Positions 35,424-48,649 are shown, counted from the stretch's first letter. The stretch is DNA of 64,000 nt from Bilabrum cf. latius (GCA_965178125.1 OZ237740.1:744001-808000), one strand, 5' to 3'. Translations and numbers: made by a program. The notes: generated from the letters alone by a model not told the origin.

Positions 35424-36796
35424 ATGGCCGGAGTGGCCGGAGATGAAGCTGAAAAGCGCGCTGCAATTGCTGACTATCAGCAAGTCCTGATGGAGACAAG
35501 AAGATTTGAAGGAGCGTGAGCGTTCGGCCAGGCATGTCTTGTCAGACAGAGCGGCGCTTGTACGATGCTTTTCAGTCTCCCCTCGCTTTAAGTAGGTGCC
35601 CCGCAGATTGAAGGAATCTAGAGAGACGCTAAAAAAGTTGCGAGATGAGAAGGACGGAATCGAGGACAGCCTCGATCGCCTGCGCGTGAGCCACCAAGCC
35701 ACTCAAACCAGAACCGTCACGCATCCATGGTGCTGTGATGCGCTTACAAAATTGTGTATTTCCGTGTCTATTATCGCAGTCTTAGGGACAAACGATTGGC
35801 GAGGTCTTGAAGTAGCTCGACGAAAATCGATTCATCGTGAAAGCCCACAGCGGGCCGCGTTCGGTGGTGGGATGCCGCAAGCAGATCGACCCGAAGACGC
35901 TGAAGACAGGAACGAGAATAGCAATGGACCCTACAACGCTCACAATTATGCGGCCTCTGCCTCGCCAGGTAGACCCGACTGTGTACTCAATGCTGACGGA
36001 GGACCCTGGCAACGTCTCGTTCTCGTCCGTCGGTGGCCTCAGCGAGCAGATCCGGGAGCTTAGGGAGGTAATCGAGCTGCCCCTCACGAATCCAGAGCTA
36101 TTTCATCGCGTGGGAATCAAGCCGCCGAAGGGCGTGCTTCTCTACGGCCCGCCGGGCACCGGCAAGACCCTCCTTGCCCGCGCGCTCGCATGCAACCTCA
36201 AGGCGACCTTCCTCAAGGTCGTGGCATCGGCCGTCGTGGACAAGTACATCGGCGAGAGCGCGCGAGTCATCCGCGAGATGTTTGGCTTCGCGAGGGACCA
36301 CCAGCCCTGCGTGATCTTCATGGACGAGATTGATGCCATCGGTGGGAAGCGGTCCTCGGGGGGCTCGAGCGCAGACCGCGAGATCCAGCGCACCCTCATG
36401 GAGCTGCTGAACCAGCTGGATGGGTTCGAGTCGCTGGGCAAGGTGAAGGTGGTCATGGCCACCAACAGGCCCGACATACTGGACCCCGCCCTGCTCCGGC
36501 CGGGACGCCTCGACCGAAAGGTGGAGATCCCGCTGCCCAACGAGACCTCCCGCATGGACATCATCAAGATCCACGCAGAGAAGATCTTGAAGCGAGGGGC
36601 GATCGACTGGGAGGCTGTAGTCAAGCTGACCGATGGTTTTAACGGCGCGGATCTCAGGAACGTGTGCACGGAGGCGGGCATGTTTGCCATCCGGGCGGAG
36701 CGTGACTACTGCATCGAGGAGGACTTCCTGCGGGCTGCTCGCAAGTTGGCAGAGAACAAGAAGCTTGAGACGAAGCTGGACTACTCCAAGGTTTGA
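35424..36796 (+). CDS. RPT4: 26S proteasome regulatory ATPase Rpt4 (PSMC6)
   Basis: Three exons: 35424-35515, 35607-35685 and 35780-36796, with introns of 91 and 94 nt starting GTGAGC. The 395-aa AAA+ ATPase matches the family length. It has an N-terminal coiled coil ([20 protein letters not shown]), OB region [20 protein letters not shown], Walker A GPPGTGKT, Walker [13 protein letters not shown], arginine fingers in [12 protein letters not shown] and C-terminal [11 protein letters not shown]. In [15 protein letters not shown] the Gln is UAG at 35813-35815, aligned with EVLKQLTEEKFIVKA of human PSMC6. A second UAG sits at 35783. It unfolds substrates at the base of the 19S particle. Stop is TGA. 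Introns cluster in the first third of the gene. Confidence 0.97.
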
Positions 36797-36926
36797 TGTG
36801 TGTGTGCCCCGTGCTGCTATCCATGGATTCGAATGCCACCATACAACAACAACAGCAAATGCCGAGTGGCCTGCTCGTCACACTCGACCTGAACAGCTCC
36901 ATCTGCAACTGCACTTTTGGGAGTAA

Positions 36927-38546
36927 ATGCGAGCGACTTCGGCCGGAGCCATGCGACGCATTATACGGGGACGATGTATGATACTTTATTTGCACCGAAA
37001 ACGGCCTTGCATTGAATCAATTTCAACCAGTGCTGCCACATCGCGACAGGGCACCAAGCCTTCTGGCAACCGTAGGCCGCCCCAGAGCAAGGGCCGAAGA
37101 CCCCCAGAGCAACGCCGTCACACGGAAACATCCAAAACAATAGAAGCTGCAGTTTATGGTAGACACTCAGTGCGAGCCGCTATTGCCTTCCGTGCGCGGC
37201 CTATCCACCGGCTCTGGGTGCACGACGCCAAAGCGCACTCGTTATTCAGGGCTTGCAACGATGTGTAGAGAGCAGCGTAGCAGCATAGGAGCGTTATTCA
37301 ATCTAGGCGTGGCTACAAGGGGGGCACAGTACCCGACGAGACGCAGCAGCGCAGGCAGCTCGAGTTCCAGGCAAGCATCGAAGCGGCAGCCAAGCTTGCT
37401 GAGCCTATCAAGCAAGCTCTTGCAACGGTTATCAGCCCAAGTACACCTCCCAAGCAGGCTGAAAAGGCACCAGGAACAAAGGCAGAGAAGCTCAGCCTGC
37501 GGCAATCCGCCGAGATCATCACCGGGGACGGTCAGCTCGGCAGCGTGGTTCTGGAGGCCGCTCGCAATGGCCTCCGGATCGCACTCTGTGACCGGTCCGA
37601 TCTCCAGCGCACGGCCCAAGGTCGCCCGCACTAGGGTGTCATGCTAGAGGCAAACGCGCTGGAGCTACCCCTCTGGCAAGACCAGGTCAGGGCAGCGAAG
37701 CTGGCTACCTCGGGCATTGCGGCCGCGCGGGCCAGCGGGATGACGAGGGCAGGCCCAGTGGCACCCTCCTGGTGGGCCTCCCATGCCAGCGCAGCACCTC
37801 CCCTGGTGGTCGCAGCGGATGGAATCCAGGATCCGCAGAACCTGGGGGCGATCCTCCGGTCTGCGTTGTTCCTTGGAGCCGACGGAGTGGTGGTCGCTGA
37901 AGGGACCTGCGCCCCCCTCCGAGCAGCCGCTTGCAGGGCGGCTTCTGGCGCGGCGGACGCGTGGGTGGGAGCGGGCCGGCTGCTTCGAGCGAAAGGTCTG
38001 CCTCAGGTCCTGAATGACATGAAGTCTGCAGGCTGGCGGATCCTGGTGGCGGATGCCGTGGACGACGATGGAGAGGGAGCGTCTGGTGGACCTGCGGCAC
38101 GAGGGGGTGCAGCCACTAGCGGTGAGCAAGGCGCGTTGGCGAACCTCAGCGTGTGGGATCTGAAACGAGATCAGCCTACCATACTCATTCTGGGCAACGA
38201 GGGCGAGGGCGTGCGGTGGTCCGTGCGGAACGAAGCAACTGCTTGCGTTGGGATACCTCGGGTGCTCCCCGCCGGATTGCTGGCCAGTATGGCGCGCACA
38301 GAAGATGGAGATGATACACCTGTGCCTTAGCGTGCAGAAATGCCCGCACCGCGCGCAATGGCTGCCTAGATCGGGCGTTTGCGAGCCGCCACGGAAAGCC
38401 TCAACGTGTCAGCCGCCGCTTCGATCCTCATTGGCAGGCTAGGTGCTTGGGATGGGACTTCTGGGAAACCTCCTAGCACAGCAGGTGCTATAGATGCGTA
38501 GCTTTCGGGGCGTGGAGGCGGAGAGGAAGACCAGCTGCGGCAGTAA
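36927..38546 (+). CDS. MRM1: SpoU/TrmH-family rRNA 2'-O-ribose methyltransferase (MRM1-like)
   Basis: A single ORF of 539 aa with seven UAGs read as Gln; stop TAA. The basic N terminus (MRATSAGAMRRIIRGRCMIL) looks like a mitochondrial targeting peptide. A SpoU substrate-binding domain follows (VYGRHSVRAAIAFRARPIHR), then the catalytic knot: VVAADGIQDPQNLGAILRSA, PTILILGNEGEGVRWSV and SLNVSAAASILI. Motif GRPHQGVMLEA has its conserved Gln encoded by UAG at 37632-37634. It methylates the 2'-O of a guanosine in the large-subunit rRNA of the organelle. An insertion of about 55 residues sits between GIPR and SLNVS, which are normally close. It begins 130 bp after Rpt4. Confidence 0.9.
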
Positions 38547-38806
38547 GGCTGATTTGTGAGGCTGTCGAGCAGGTTCCTGGCGCCGCGCTTAGATATGTTC
38601 CGCTGCACAGAATCGAGGCTTGCAGATCTTACACGCCACACACTACCATTCTCCCAGGCATTTGGTGCGTGTATCCTCGCAATAGCTCAGTATTAGGGTA
38701 TCTGATCAGTTTGTCGGGGTAGCCAAGAGATTGAAGCACACTCTGAAAACTTGAAGGGAATCGCCGAGCGATATTTTGAATAGGAAGCAGGAACCCGTAG
38801 GCTAAC
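38547..38806. other. Intergenic region
   Basis: Short gap between the methyltransferase and PDS5; no feature seen. Confidence 0.5.
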
Positions 38807-41800
38807 ATGGCCGTTCCCAATGAAAAACTGCTTCTGAGTAAAAACTACGTATTAAAATCTCCAGCATCGAAGCTCTTGCAAAGGCTTGTTGCCGAAGAAA
38901 GCCTACTTACGAAGCTCGAGCACAACGACGACAGTCCAGTTCCAAATGGCGTCGAGCACGTGGCCAAGCAGATCGCTGATCGCCGCATCGCTAAGCATAA
39001 GGATGACGTAAGGAATTAAGACCGCTTTTCGATCGATTCAGTTTGGGTGATGGGTCGAAGCATGCTGCATGAGTGCACGAAATTGTTTTGGACGGGCCAA
39101 GAGCACCTGCTTGTCCTTGCTGGAGCCTCAATCGCAGTCTATTCGCCGAGTTGCAGGGTGCTGCTTGATGGAGATATTCCGTATATATGCACCGGAACCT
39201 CCTTTGGACGAAGACGAAGTGGATGTAAGGCCTGCCGAAGGATTGAGAACGCCTCGAGTGCGCGCTGATTCCAACATAGTAATGTCCCAACCCGAACCCT
39301 CCCCAAACCCGCAGGCATCGCTCGAGTGCATCGTAGAGTGTCTGAGAGGACTCTCTCAAGGACCGGTGTCCGGTGACGAGAAAGAAGGCGAGCGCGGCGA
39401 CAAGTACACGCGCGCCAGGATCGTGCTGGACCAGCTCGTCGACTGCCAGGCAGCGGTGGCCGTGGCGGACCACGCCGTCGACTTTGATCGGCCGGACCTC
39501 CTCATGAAGATGTACCGATACATCCTCGGCGCCCTGCACCGCCGCCAGCAGAGCGCCGTGGTGCAGCAGTCACTCGAGTGCCTCTCCATGGCCCTGCACA
39601 GGCTGGAGCCGCCTCAGGTGCCCCACATTGTGGCAGAGGAGCTGCTGGAATTTGCATGCGGGCGGAAGGGGGAGGAGCGCGGGCGCATGCAGGAGACGGC
39701 CATGCAGGTGATCCGGTAGAACCCGCAGCACCTGAGGTCCTATGTAGAGGCGGTCATGGACAAGGTCCTCGGCAAGGTGGACGGCCCTGCGAGCGGGGCC
39801 GGTGCAGGGGGGGGTGACGAGGAGGAGGAGGAGGAGGCCCGGGATGGCGGCGACAAAGGTGGTGCCCGCATCATGTACGGGCAGTGGGAGGGCCTGCAGA
39901 CCATCACCCGTGTGGTGGCGCAGGCAGCCCACCCCCTGCTGCTCTACCTCGTGCCCCGCCTCGGCGCCGAGCTCAGGAACGTTGACGCAAGCTCGAGGGA
40001 GAACGCGTGCCTCACCGTCAGCGGTGTGTTCTGCAACTCCGCGCCCGCTGGGGAACAGCCGTTCGCCGCGCAGTTCGCCCGCGAGTTCGGCCTGCTGCTC
40101 GCCTGCGTCACGGACAGGGACGAGCACGTGAGGGTGACGGCCGTGCCGCACGTGGGCGAGATCGCCATGCAGCAGCCGGCGCTGTGCAGGCGCTGCTGCC
40201 ACGCACTTGAGTGTGCCTTGGTAGACGAGAGCAACGCCGTGCGATCCGCCGCGGTGTCTGCACTCGCCCGCGTGGCTCGCCAGAACCCCACGATGGTTCC
40301 CTCGTCTAGCGTGTCTGCGATGGCAGACCGGCTCTTTGACAAGCTGCCTGCCGTGGGTGTCAACGCCGCTGACGGTCTCGGTCGCCTTTACGGAGACGCG
40401 CTGGCGGGGCTGGCCGCAGGGGTGCAGGAAGACGGGAGTGGGGCCGTGACGAGCCTAATCGACATCTACGGTACGGGTGCCGCCGCAGAGGCGATCAAGG
40501 CTTCGGGCGGGGTCGTGGGCTTCGAATCGGAGGGGGGCGGCAGCCAGGCATCCATGGCAGATGACTCGGAGGAAGAGGAGGAGGAAGCTGACAGTGACGA
40601 AGACGAGGGTGAAGAGGACGAGGACGAAGCACCGAGGCGGTCGAAGAAGAGGGGCAAGGCCAAGCCTGCCCCCAAGTCGTCCAAGAGAGCTAAAGGCAAG
40701 GGCGGGAAGAAGGGGCCAGACTCTGGTGCGGGTGACAGCTCCGTCGTCCCGTCCGCCCAGGTTCCGTCCCACCTGGCCGTGCCTGCCCTCAGGGACTCTG
40801 ACCAGGCTCTCATCGGCAAGCTGTGGTGGATTCCGGACGCGCTCCTTCGCTCCTACACTGACCTGTCTGTGCAGGGGCGCATGAGAGTCGTGCAGATATT
40901 CGATCTGGTGCTCGTGCCTGCGCATGCACCCGAGGTCGAGAAGGCTTTCAGGCTGCTGGTTGTGGCTGCAGGGCTATCCACGAAGGGGTTTAACGGACTT
41001 GTTGCCGTCCTGTAGGCCCGCCAGCGTGGTCAGGCTGCCGTTCGAGAGGTGGTGGAGCTCGTCCGCAAGGGCCAGCACACGGCCACATTCGACGACGAGG
41101 GTGGTGATGCGGCCGAGGACAGCGATGAAGAGGAAGAGGAAGAGGACGATGGTGAGTCAGCCGGCAGCAAGAAGGGAAAGAAGGGCAAAGGCAAGGCCTC
41201 CGGCAAAGGCAAGGCCAAGGGCAAGGGCAAGGCTGCGGCAAGCGGCAGCCAGGCGTGGTCAGAGCTATCCAAGGCATCCCAAGCCGCAGTAACCAAGCTG
41301 CTGGCCGCCTGCCCCCACTCGAGCGACGAAGCCACCAGCCTTGCCAAGGAGGGTCTCGCAAAGGTGGTGCTCAGCCCTGACAGGAACGTGATCCGCCTGT
41401 TGCAGGCCGCGTGCTCTCCCATGTCTGTCCCTGCAGATGCCCTCAAGGCGAAGAAGGAGCTGACGGACCGGCTCAAGCTCGCTGACGCGGGTGACGTCAG
41501 CTCCGGGTCGGGCAGCAGGGCTCGCCGCGCGAAGGGCGGAGGCAAGCCTGCCGAGGACCAGACGTCCAGGTTCCACGCACTGCGGCCATGCCTCAAGACG
41601 TGCCAGATGCTGCAGCTGGGCGTGGACGTCGTGCCCTACATGCTGCGGCTGCTTCGCTGCGCTGCCGACGAGCTGGGCGAGGGTGGCGGTGCCCATGCCG
41701 CCGCTGTCGCCCTGGAATCGTCGGGCTTGTGTGCCTCTGCGGCTGCCGACGTGTGGTCTGTGAGGTCAAGCTAGCTGGACGACCGGGAGCTCGTCACCGG

Positions 41801-44567
41801 TGACGACAGGACTGGTGGGTTCGGGCCCGGGGTGGGCGCCGCGGGAGAGTCCGAGGCAACGGCGCAGGCAGAGCATCGTATGGAGCAAGGCGGCGGCTCT
41901 GCTGCAGCGGAGGGAATCGTGGGGTCCGCACAGGCCAGCGCCGCAGCTGCAGCGGCCTCTGCTGGTGACGGTGCGTCCTCTGCCCGCACGGAGCGAGAGC
42001 AGGCCCTAGCGGCCGCGAGATCGGATGCCTCCGAGTCGGCCCACGAGAAGGGATCCAGTGCTCTTGCAGAGGCGTACCCGTGGGGTGGGCCCCACCTTGC
42101 CCAGGCCGTGTCGCGCGGCGGCTCGCTTCTCATGCGCGTCGCGAAGCTGTTCCCTCAGGTGCTGGCGGCGTGCCACGAAGATCTCACGGACCTGTGCAGG
42201 ACGGCATACCCGCCCACCGCATTGGCTGCAGCTCGCGGGGTGGGCCTGTGCGCCCAGCAGCTCAGGGACAGGCACCCGATCGCTTGCAAAGGCATCCGTC
42301 AGCTGCTGCTGGACTACGCGTGCGGCCGGGACGCCAAGGTGGCCTCGGCCGCTACTGCTGCACTTCTGAAGCTGTTCCCAGTTGCGCAATCCGGCAAGTC
42401 CGCTGGCAAGCTGGACTCCAGCCTCCAGCGAGTGGTGGACGGCTGCAAGGACGCCCTCGAGTCGGACTCGCTGGAGGCCCTCGCGGCTCGCGCGGAGGAA
42501 GAGCAAGGCAACCCGAGGGGCGACAGCTCGGCTCCTTCCCCTCCCAAGAGCAGGAAGAAAGACAAGAGAGGCAAGAGGTCCTCCTAGGGCAGTCAGGAGG
42601 CCCCCTCGCCCGGCAAGTTGGGTGCGATGGCCGGCCCCCGTGACTCGATCGAGGCATATGGGGTCGCCTTGGCAGTCCTTGGAAGCCTGGCCACGGAAGC
42701 CCCGGCTGTGTGGCTGTCGCACGGCTTGGATGACCTAGTAGATTCCGCGGTGATCCAGGGTGTTCTGGGGGCAAAGAAGAAGGCGAGCGGAGGTGCCGGC
42801 TCTGGCAAGGCCGCAGATTCTAGGAAGAGGCCCCGGTCTGCACTCGCTTCCCTAGGGCAGAGCGAAGTACTCGCAGAGCAGCAAACTGCGTGCGAATCGT
42901 GCTCCGTGCAGGCGGCGTGCCACTCACAGGCAATCGCGCTGGCCGCCAGCAGAGCCCTCGGGCTATGGAACCGGTTTGCAGAGCAGCAGCGCACCGCGTC
43001 CCGGCCGGGCGAGTCGGTCACTCGCGAGGACACGATGGAGGCAGGCAAGGCCGCCGTCATGACCATTTCGTCCGCGCTTGTGACCGTAATCTAGAAGGGG
43101 GGCGGGGCATAGTCTGGCAGCCGTGATGACGGGGCCATCGACGACCGGGCTGCAGTGCTCAGCGCCTGCTGCCGCGCACTGCTGGAGCTCTCCACGAACC
43201 GGATGTTCCTGGAGACCATGTACAAGGTGCAGGGCACGCTGCTGAGCCGCGTGGATCCTGCGATCGAGAAGGACGACAGGGTGCGATTCGCGGTGGTGGC
43301 GTCAGCCATCCGCGGGCTGAGGAGCGGTGCCGCACCTCTGCAGGCCCTTGGCCTGCTGGCCGCCGCCACTGCGCTGGGGTCTGGCAGCGTGCGAGCCATC
43401 GGCGACTCCACTCTGCAGGTCGCAGTGCAGCGGTACAGGAACTTCCACGCGCTGAAGCAGAACCAGCTCCAGCAGCAGCTCGATGCGCGGGAGAGGCGAG
43501 GTGAAGAGAGCGGATCCGCCGGCATCAAGGCCGTGCAGCAGGCCATGCTGCGCACAAGAGCGAGGTATCAACCGGAGCTTGCCTTCCCGCTGCTCATGCA
43601 CTCCCTGTGCCACGTCGAAGGCTTCCCCAGCGAGGTGCAGCTCGCCACCGTCAGCAGCGAGGGTCCCGACGCAGTGTTCAAGCTCCTGGGTACGCAGGCG
43701 AGGGCCTTGCTGGTGCTGCTGGACGCCCTGCGTGCTGGCAGCACCACTGCAGTGGCCTTCGGTTTCCGTGCCGTTGGCGTGCTAGAGCAATGCGACGATG
43801 CCCTGCGTCCCAACTCGGGCCGCTTGTCCGTGGTGCTGGCAGTTGCCAGGCTGGTGCTGGGATCTAGGGTGAAGACCGTGGACGACTCGCAGCCGCTGTC
43901 AGTGCCTCTACCTCTCCCACGCGTGTTCACGCGGAAGCAGCCGCAGGCAGGGGGGCACTCGCCGGCCATCGCCGCTTCGCTGCAGGCGGTTCGCGTGCTG
44001 GGTGATGCCGACCCCAAGGCTCTGCCATCCGCCATCACAAGCAGCAGCCGCCGCGGCGCGCCGACCACGCCGTCTCGCAAACCAGCGGGCAAGCAGAGGA
44101 GCAGCAGCGGCAGGCGCCGCCCTGCGACCCCGGACACCGTGGGTCGCTTCGGAGATGCTGCCGCCGGCAAGGGCTCAAGGAAATCCGCAGGAGGCAGCTC
44201 GGTGAAGAGGCCGAAGAAGAAAACGAGCAAGCGCGTGAAGCAGTCCAAGGGCGCGAAGCTGGCCGCGATGGCCGACGCCATGGGCAGCAGCGATGAGGAC
44301 AGCGAGGAAGAAGAGGATGAGGTTCTGCCGAGCGCCTCGCGCCGAACCACGGGCAGGGGTTCACGAGGAGGTAGCTCCGCCGTGGTGGAGAGCAAGAGCC
44401 CCGAGCACGGCGAGGACAGCGGTGAAGAGGGTGGAGAGGACTCGCTCGCGTCCCCTCCACGGCGTGACCGCTTGCATAAGGGCAAGAAGGGCGCGGCCCG
44501 GCCTGAAGGTGACTCGACGGGCAAGCCGAAGCCGTCGCGGCGCAGCCGGCGAGCGGTACGTGGGTGA
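38807..44567 (+). CDS. PDS5: Sister chromatid cohesion protein PDS5
   Basis: Two exons, 38807-39007 and 39138-44567, with a 130-nt intron starting GTAAGG, phase 0. The spliced 1,876-aa HEAT-repeat protein regulates the cohesin ring. It joins KHKDD to [20 protein letters not shown], which matches the PDS5 signature [24 protein letters not shown]. Later HEAT blocks include DRDEHVRVTAVPHVGEIAMQ and VVPYMLRLLRCAADEL. Six UAG codons are read as Gln. Acidic/Lys-rich linkers (SDEEEEEEDDGES, KKGKKGKGKASGKGKAKGK) and a C-terminal basic/acidic tail rich in GRGSRGG match the disordered C termini of PDS5. It is longer than the animal protein (about 1,340-1,450 aa). Stop is TGA. Confidence 0.93.
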
Positions 44568-44755
44568 CTTAAGCTCGTCACCAGCAACCGCATCTAATCA
44601 GAGTATCCGGAACAGAATCCGGATTTGTGATTCATTGTGTAGACGGTATACAAATTGCTAGCATTCCAATTAATTCTAGATCAAGCAACTGTTTACGACG
44701 CACGAGCAACAACACGACCAAGTGGTTAGACGACCAGCTACACGCAGCTCGGCTC

Positions 44756-47700
44756 TCAGTACCGCACCCGGATCGCGCTCTGGCGCCGCTGAGAGGAAGC
44801 TCCACCGGCGGCCCCACCGGTCGCCGCGCTCGACGCCACGGATGTCCGCCTGCTTTGCGACCTCAAGCCGGTAGCCCTGGCAGCCTAGGGCTCCTTGAGA
44901 TCCGGCGGGGCGCTTGCCGTCTCGCCCAAGTCGTAGTCGTGCAAGTACCGGTTCAAGGCGCGGAGGAACTGCCGCTCTGCGTCCCTCTGGGTGATGCGCT
45001 TGATGGCAGCCGCCGCCCTCGCTGCGAGCGTGTCCAGCTCTCGATCCAGCGCGCGGTCGAAGTCCTTGATCGTCTCTGCGACCAGCTAAGCCATGGCGCC
45101 CGCGCTTGTGTCGAGCTGCTTCCGGTGCTTGCGATACCACGCCTGGGCCAGCCGAGCCTGGGCTCCGAGTCGGTGAACCCTGTGCTTGATGGCGTCCTCA
45201 AGCACCTTCATGACTGCTTGCGACGTGACTGACGCCACGCTCGTGGTAGACTCGTCGCCGGTGAGACCCTCGCCGTCCGATATCGATTCTCCGTCTGATT
45301 CGGCCCCGTGACCCTCGTCGTCAGCACCTGCCCCGCTTGCAGCGGTTGCCCTGGCCGCAGCGGCTGCGCGTCGTTCCGCGATTTTCAGCTCTCTGTAAAG
45401 GTCCGACAGCACCTCGCCAGACATCACTCGACGCCACTCTCTGGCGAAGGGCAGTGGCAGCGGACTGCCGTCCTTGTCCAGCTGCTTGAGGTCAACCTTG
45501 GGATCGCCATGCTTGAGTAGCATGCGCACACCAGCACTTTTCCCAGACTTGCCCCCGGCGGCTTTTCCTGCACCTTTCTTTTCCTGTGCAGCTGCCCTCT
45601 TGCCTATGTGCTTCCGACTGGGCACCCGGTAGTCGCTGCCGACACCCGGCCGCACGATCGAATCCCAGTCGTTGCCATCGCCAGCATCCTCCCCATTAGA
45701 CCCAGCCGACGGCACCACGCCGCGATAGGCAGCGTGGGACCGTGGGATGCGGAGCAGCATGCGCCGCACCCTCTCCCTGTGGAAGTCCATCTCCCAGTCC
45801 TGACACAGTGGAAGGTCGACGAGGATCACCGACGCGCAGGCGGCAGCGCACGCCGCTGCGCGGAGGTCCAGGCGCTCCTTGTACTTGCGCCAGCTGCCCG
45901 CCAGCCTGGCTTCGTGCTCGTCCAAGTAGCCCCGCCTCTTGCGGCCTAGCGCCACCGCCAGCTCCACGGCACCTCCCGGTGCGGCGATTTGCCGCTTTTC
46001 GATGGGCAGCTTGCCGTCCTCGTCTTTTTGCTTCTCGGCCTCTGCGTCGAGAGAGTTGGGCTCGGCGGGCGGCTCGCTCATCTTGAGCTCTTGGTTGAAC
46101 GTGTCGCAGAAGTATTTTTGCGCGGTGGGTCGGCTGGGGCACAGGTGGACGGCGGCCTCCGTGGCAGCCAGGTTGGCGGGAATGTCGCGGTCGGCGCAGT
46201 CGGGCAGCTCTGCGCAGCACTGCGCCGCGACCTGAGCCAGCGTGGTGGCCTGCAGCTTGATCCTCGCCATGAAAGTGATGAACCTCCTCCGCAGGCGCTG
46301 CTGGCTCTGGTCCAGCCTCACGCGGCGTGCCGCCGCTGCGATGTCTGTGAACAGCTTCACGGCCGCCATGTTAGGGAAGCCTCTGAAAGAGGAGATGGGT
46401 GGCAGCTTCATGCGGCGAGACTCTGCTGAAGGAGCGCTGTCGCTTCCAGCGCCCGACGCGGCGGGTCCCGGCTCTCCCCCATCCTCCTCGTCACCGTCAT
46501 CCAGCTGCCTGTCTTCATCTTCCGATGCAATCCTGGCGCGATCACCAGAGCTTGCCAGCTCTCTCCAGAAGCACGACCGGATGGCGTCCCCATCTGGCTG
46601 CTGCGAGCCCAGCACGAGCCATGAGGCCGCCTCGGGGCTGTCCGCGGTGACGTCGAAGCCAAGGCGGTCGGCATCGCCAGAGTCGGCCGCTTTACCGGCC
46701 TTGCCCTTCGCTGCAGCCCCCTTGCCCTTCTTTGCGTTGGCTGCGTCTCCTTGCTGGAACCGGAGCCTGCGCATCTTTGCGATCGAAGGGAACGCGAAGT
46801 AGGACGCGTCCAACTCCACGGCGTGCGACGGGGCCTTGCCTTTGGCCCCTGCCTCTGCCGCTGCCTTGCTGGCTTTCTCTGAGCCGACGGAGGAAACGCC
46901 GCCCTTGGCACCCGCAGCGTCTTTGCCGCCCTTGCCCTTCTTGGCCTTGGCAATCTTGCTCTTGAATTTAGAGGCTGCCGAGGCCACTCCACCTGCGACG
47001 CCAGCCTGGGACGCTGCGTGGGCAGCTTCCGTTTTCGCCTTCTGCAGCTTCTGCCGAAGCGCTTCGTGCCGATCGGCGGCCTTCTTTGCCTGCGTGTCCA
47101 CGTCCTTCTCGTCCTGCTGAGTCGCCAGGAACACGAGCTTCCGCAGCTGCACCCACTCGTCCTGGCCACCGCCATCCGCCCCTGCACCGGCCCCACTTGC
47201 AGCAGTGGCAGACCCGACATCGACTCCAAGCGACCTGGCGGAGTTCATCGCAAAGTGCAGGAGCCTGCACACCCTCACTCTAAGGTCGCCCCACCTGGGC
47301 CGATTGTCTGCATCTGCATCAGGATCCCCCTCCTATGAATCCGTCGCAACCCACGAGTTCTCCCCGCCTTCCTAGGCCTCAGCGAGCCCCGCGGAAACCA
47401 CCTCAAGGAACCTTCCTCGGGCCGATGAGAACCTTCGTCGCACCAGTCCTGTTGCCACTCGAACTCTACGCGCCACGGCAGGCAGGCTGGGCGCCTCAGC
47501 CCCGGCGATCTCTCGGATGCCCACGGCCGCCACTTGACCGACAGCTTCCGCCTGGGCGACTGTCGCGTCCCTGACGCGTCGGTACGCCGTCAGCAGCGTG
47601 CGCTTGGCTCGCATGATCTGGTTGATACGCAGCTTGAGCCGGAACTGTGCAAAGCCCAAGGCCGCCTCGATGGAGGGCAGGGGCAGCCTCTCCGCCTCGG

Positions 47701-48649
47701 CCGCTTCAGTCTGCTCCTCATGCGTTCGGTCGAGGAGCGTGGAGGCAGCACCGCCTGTCTTGCCGCCTCGGGCTGCCTTCGCATGCAAAGCGGCTTCTTT
47801 CTGCTTCATCTGGTCTAGCTGCGCAGTGGCAGTGTCAACGAACGTCTTGGCACCGAGGGGACCGGTGGGCACCCTGCCTGCGCACTTTCTGGCCCTCTCG
47901 AAGATCGCCTTTGCCTCTCGCGGCATGGCCGTGCTGAGCGCCTGGATGTGCCCTGTGAATGTCTCTGCCAGTGCTTTGGCCTGCAGCTTGATCCTCGCCA
48001 CCCCCTTCTTGCCCGCGTCCTGCACGACCATGGACGAGTCGTTGAGCTTCTTCAGGCGGCTCGACTTCAGCGTCTCGATGTGCTGCACCACCTCGGCGAC
48101 CGAGCCAAAGGCCCCTTTCTCATCTTCGCCTGCATCTGCGCCGCCTCGGGCGGCCTCCCGCTCCTTCCGGGCCGCTTTCTGAGAGTCGGGGTCTGGCCTG
48201 GACGGCGGCTTGATCGGTGCGGGAGATGTCACCGGTGCTGGTGCTTTGGCAGTGGAAGACTTCCTGCCCCCCCGCTTGGCACTAGAAGCACTTGCACCAG
48301 TCTGTGCTAGCCCCTCGATTCCAACGGAAGAGGATTTCCTGCCCTTTGGCTTGACAGAGGACCGTCGACCCGTCTTGCCTGTCGCTGATCCGCCCGCCCC
48401 TGCCGTACCGGCTGCAGCGCTGGCCACTTTGGACGGAGTAATAGGCATAGGGTCCTCTCCAATCTCATCTTCGGCAGCGCTTTTCTTCCTTCTCTCTTCA
48501 GAAGCAGTGCTAGAAGCGGTCTTTCCGCCTTTTGCCTTCGACTTCTTTTTGCCCCCTTTCCCTTTTCCAGCGGCCGGTCCGGGACCATCCCCCTTCCCTT
48601 TGCTTTCAAGTCGCTATTTTAGCGTAAATGCGCCACCAGCTGCTGCCAT
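44756..48649 (-). CDS. Large Ala/Lys-rich protein, unknown function (1,297 aa)
   Basis: A single frame from ATG 48647-48649 (MAAAGGAFTLKQRLESKGKG) to TGA at 44756, crossing five UAG codons. The N-terminal 150 residues are Lys/Gly/Ser-rich. Then comes a helical domain (GVARIKLQAKALAETFTGHI) and, about 600 residues later, a related-looking MARIKLQATTLAQVAAQCCA, suggesting an internal duplication. Ordered motifs include FPSIAKMRRLRFQQGD, KRRGYLDEHEARLAGSW and DWEMDFHRERVRRMLLRIPR. The C-terminal part is coiled coil with an acidic stretch. No family recognised; the basic/acidic composition suggests a nuclear or chromosomal protein. It is convergent with PDS5. Confidence 0.68.

Noticed and set aside
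39138-44567. A cluster of short ORFs or pseudogene fragments
   Set aside because: They are one PDS5 frame separated only by UAG; the pseudogene explanation would need many identical TAG mutations with no other damage.
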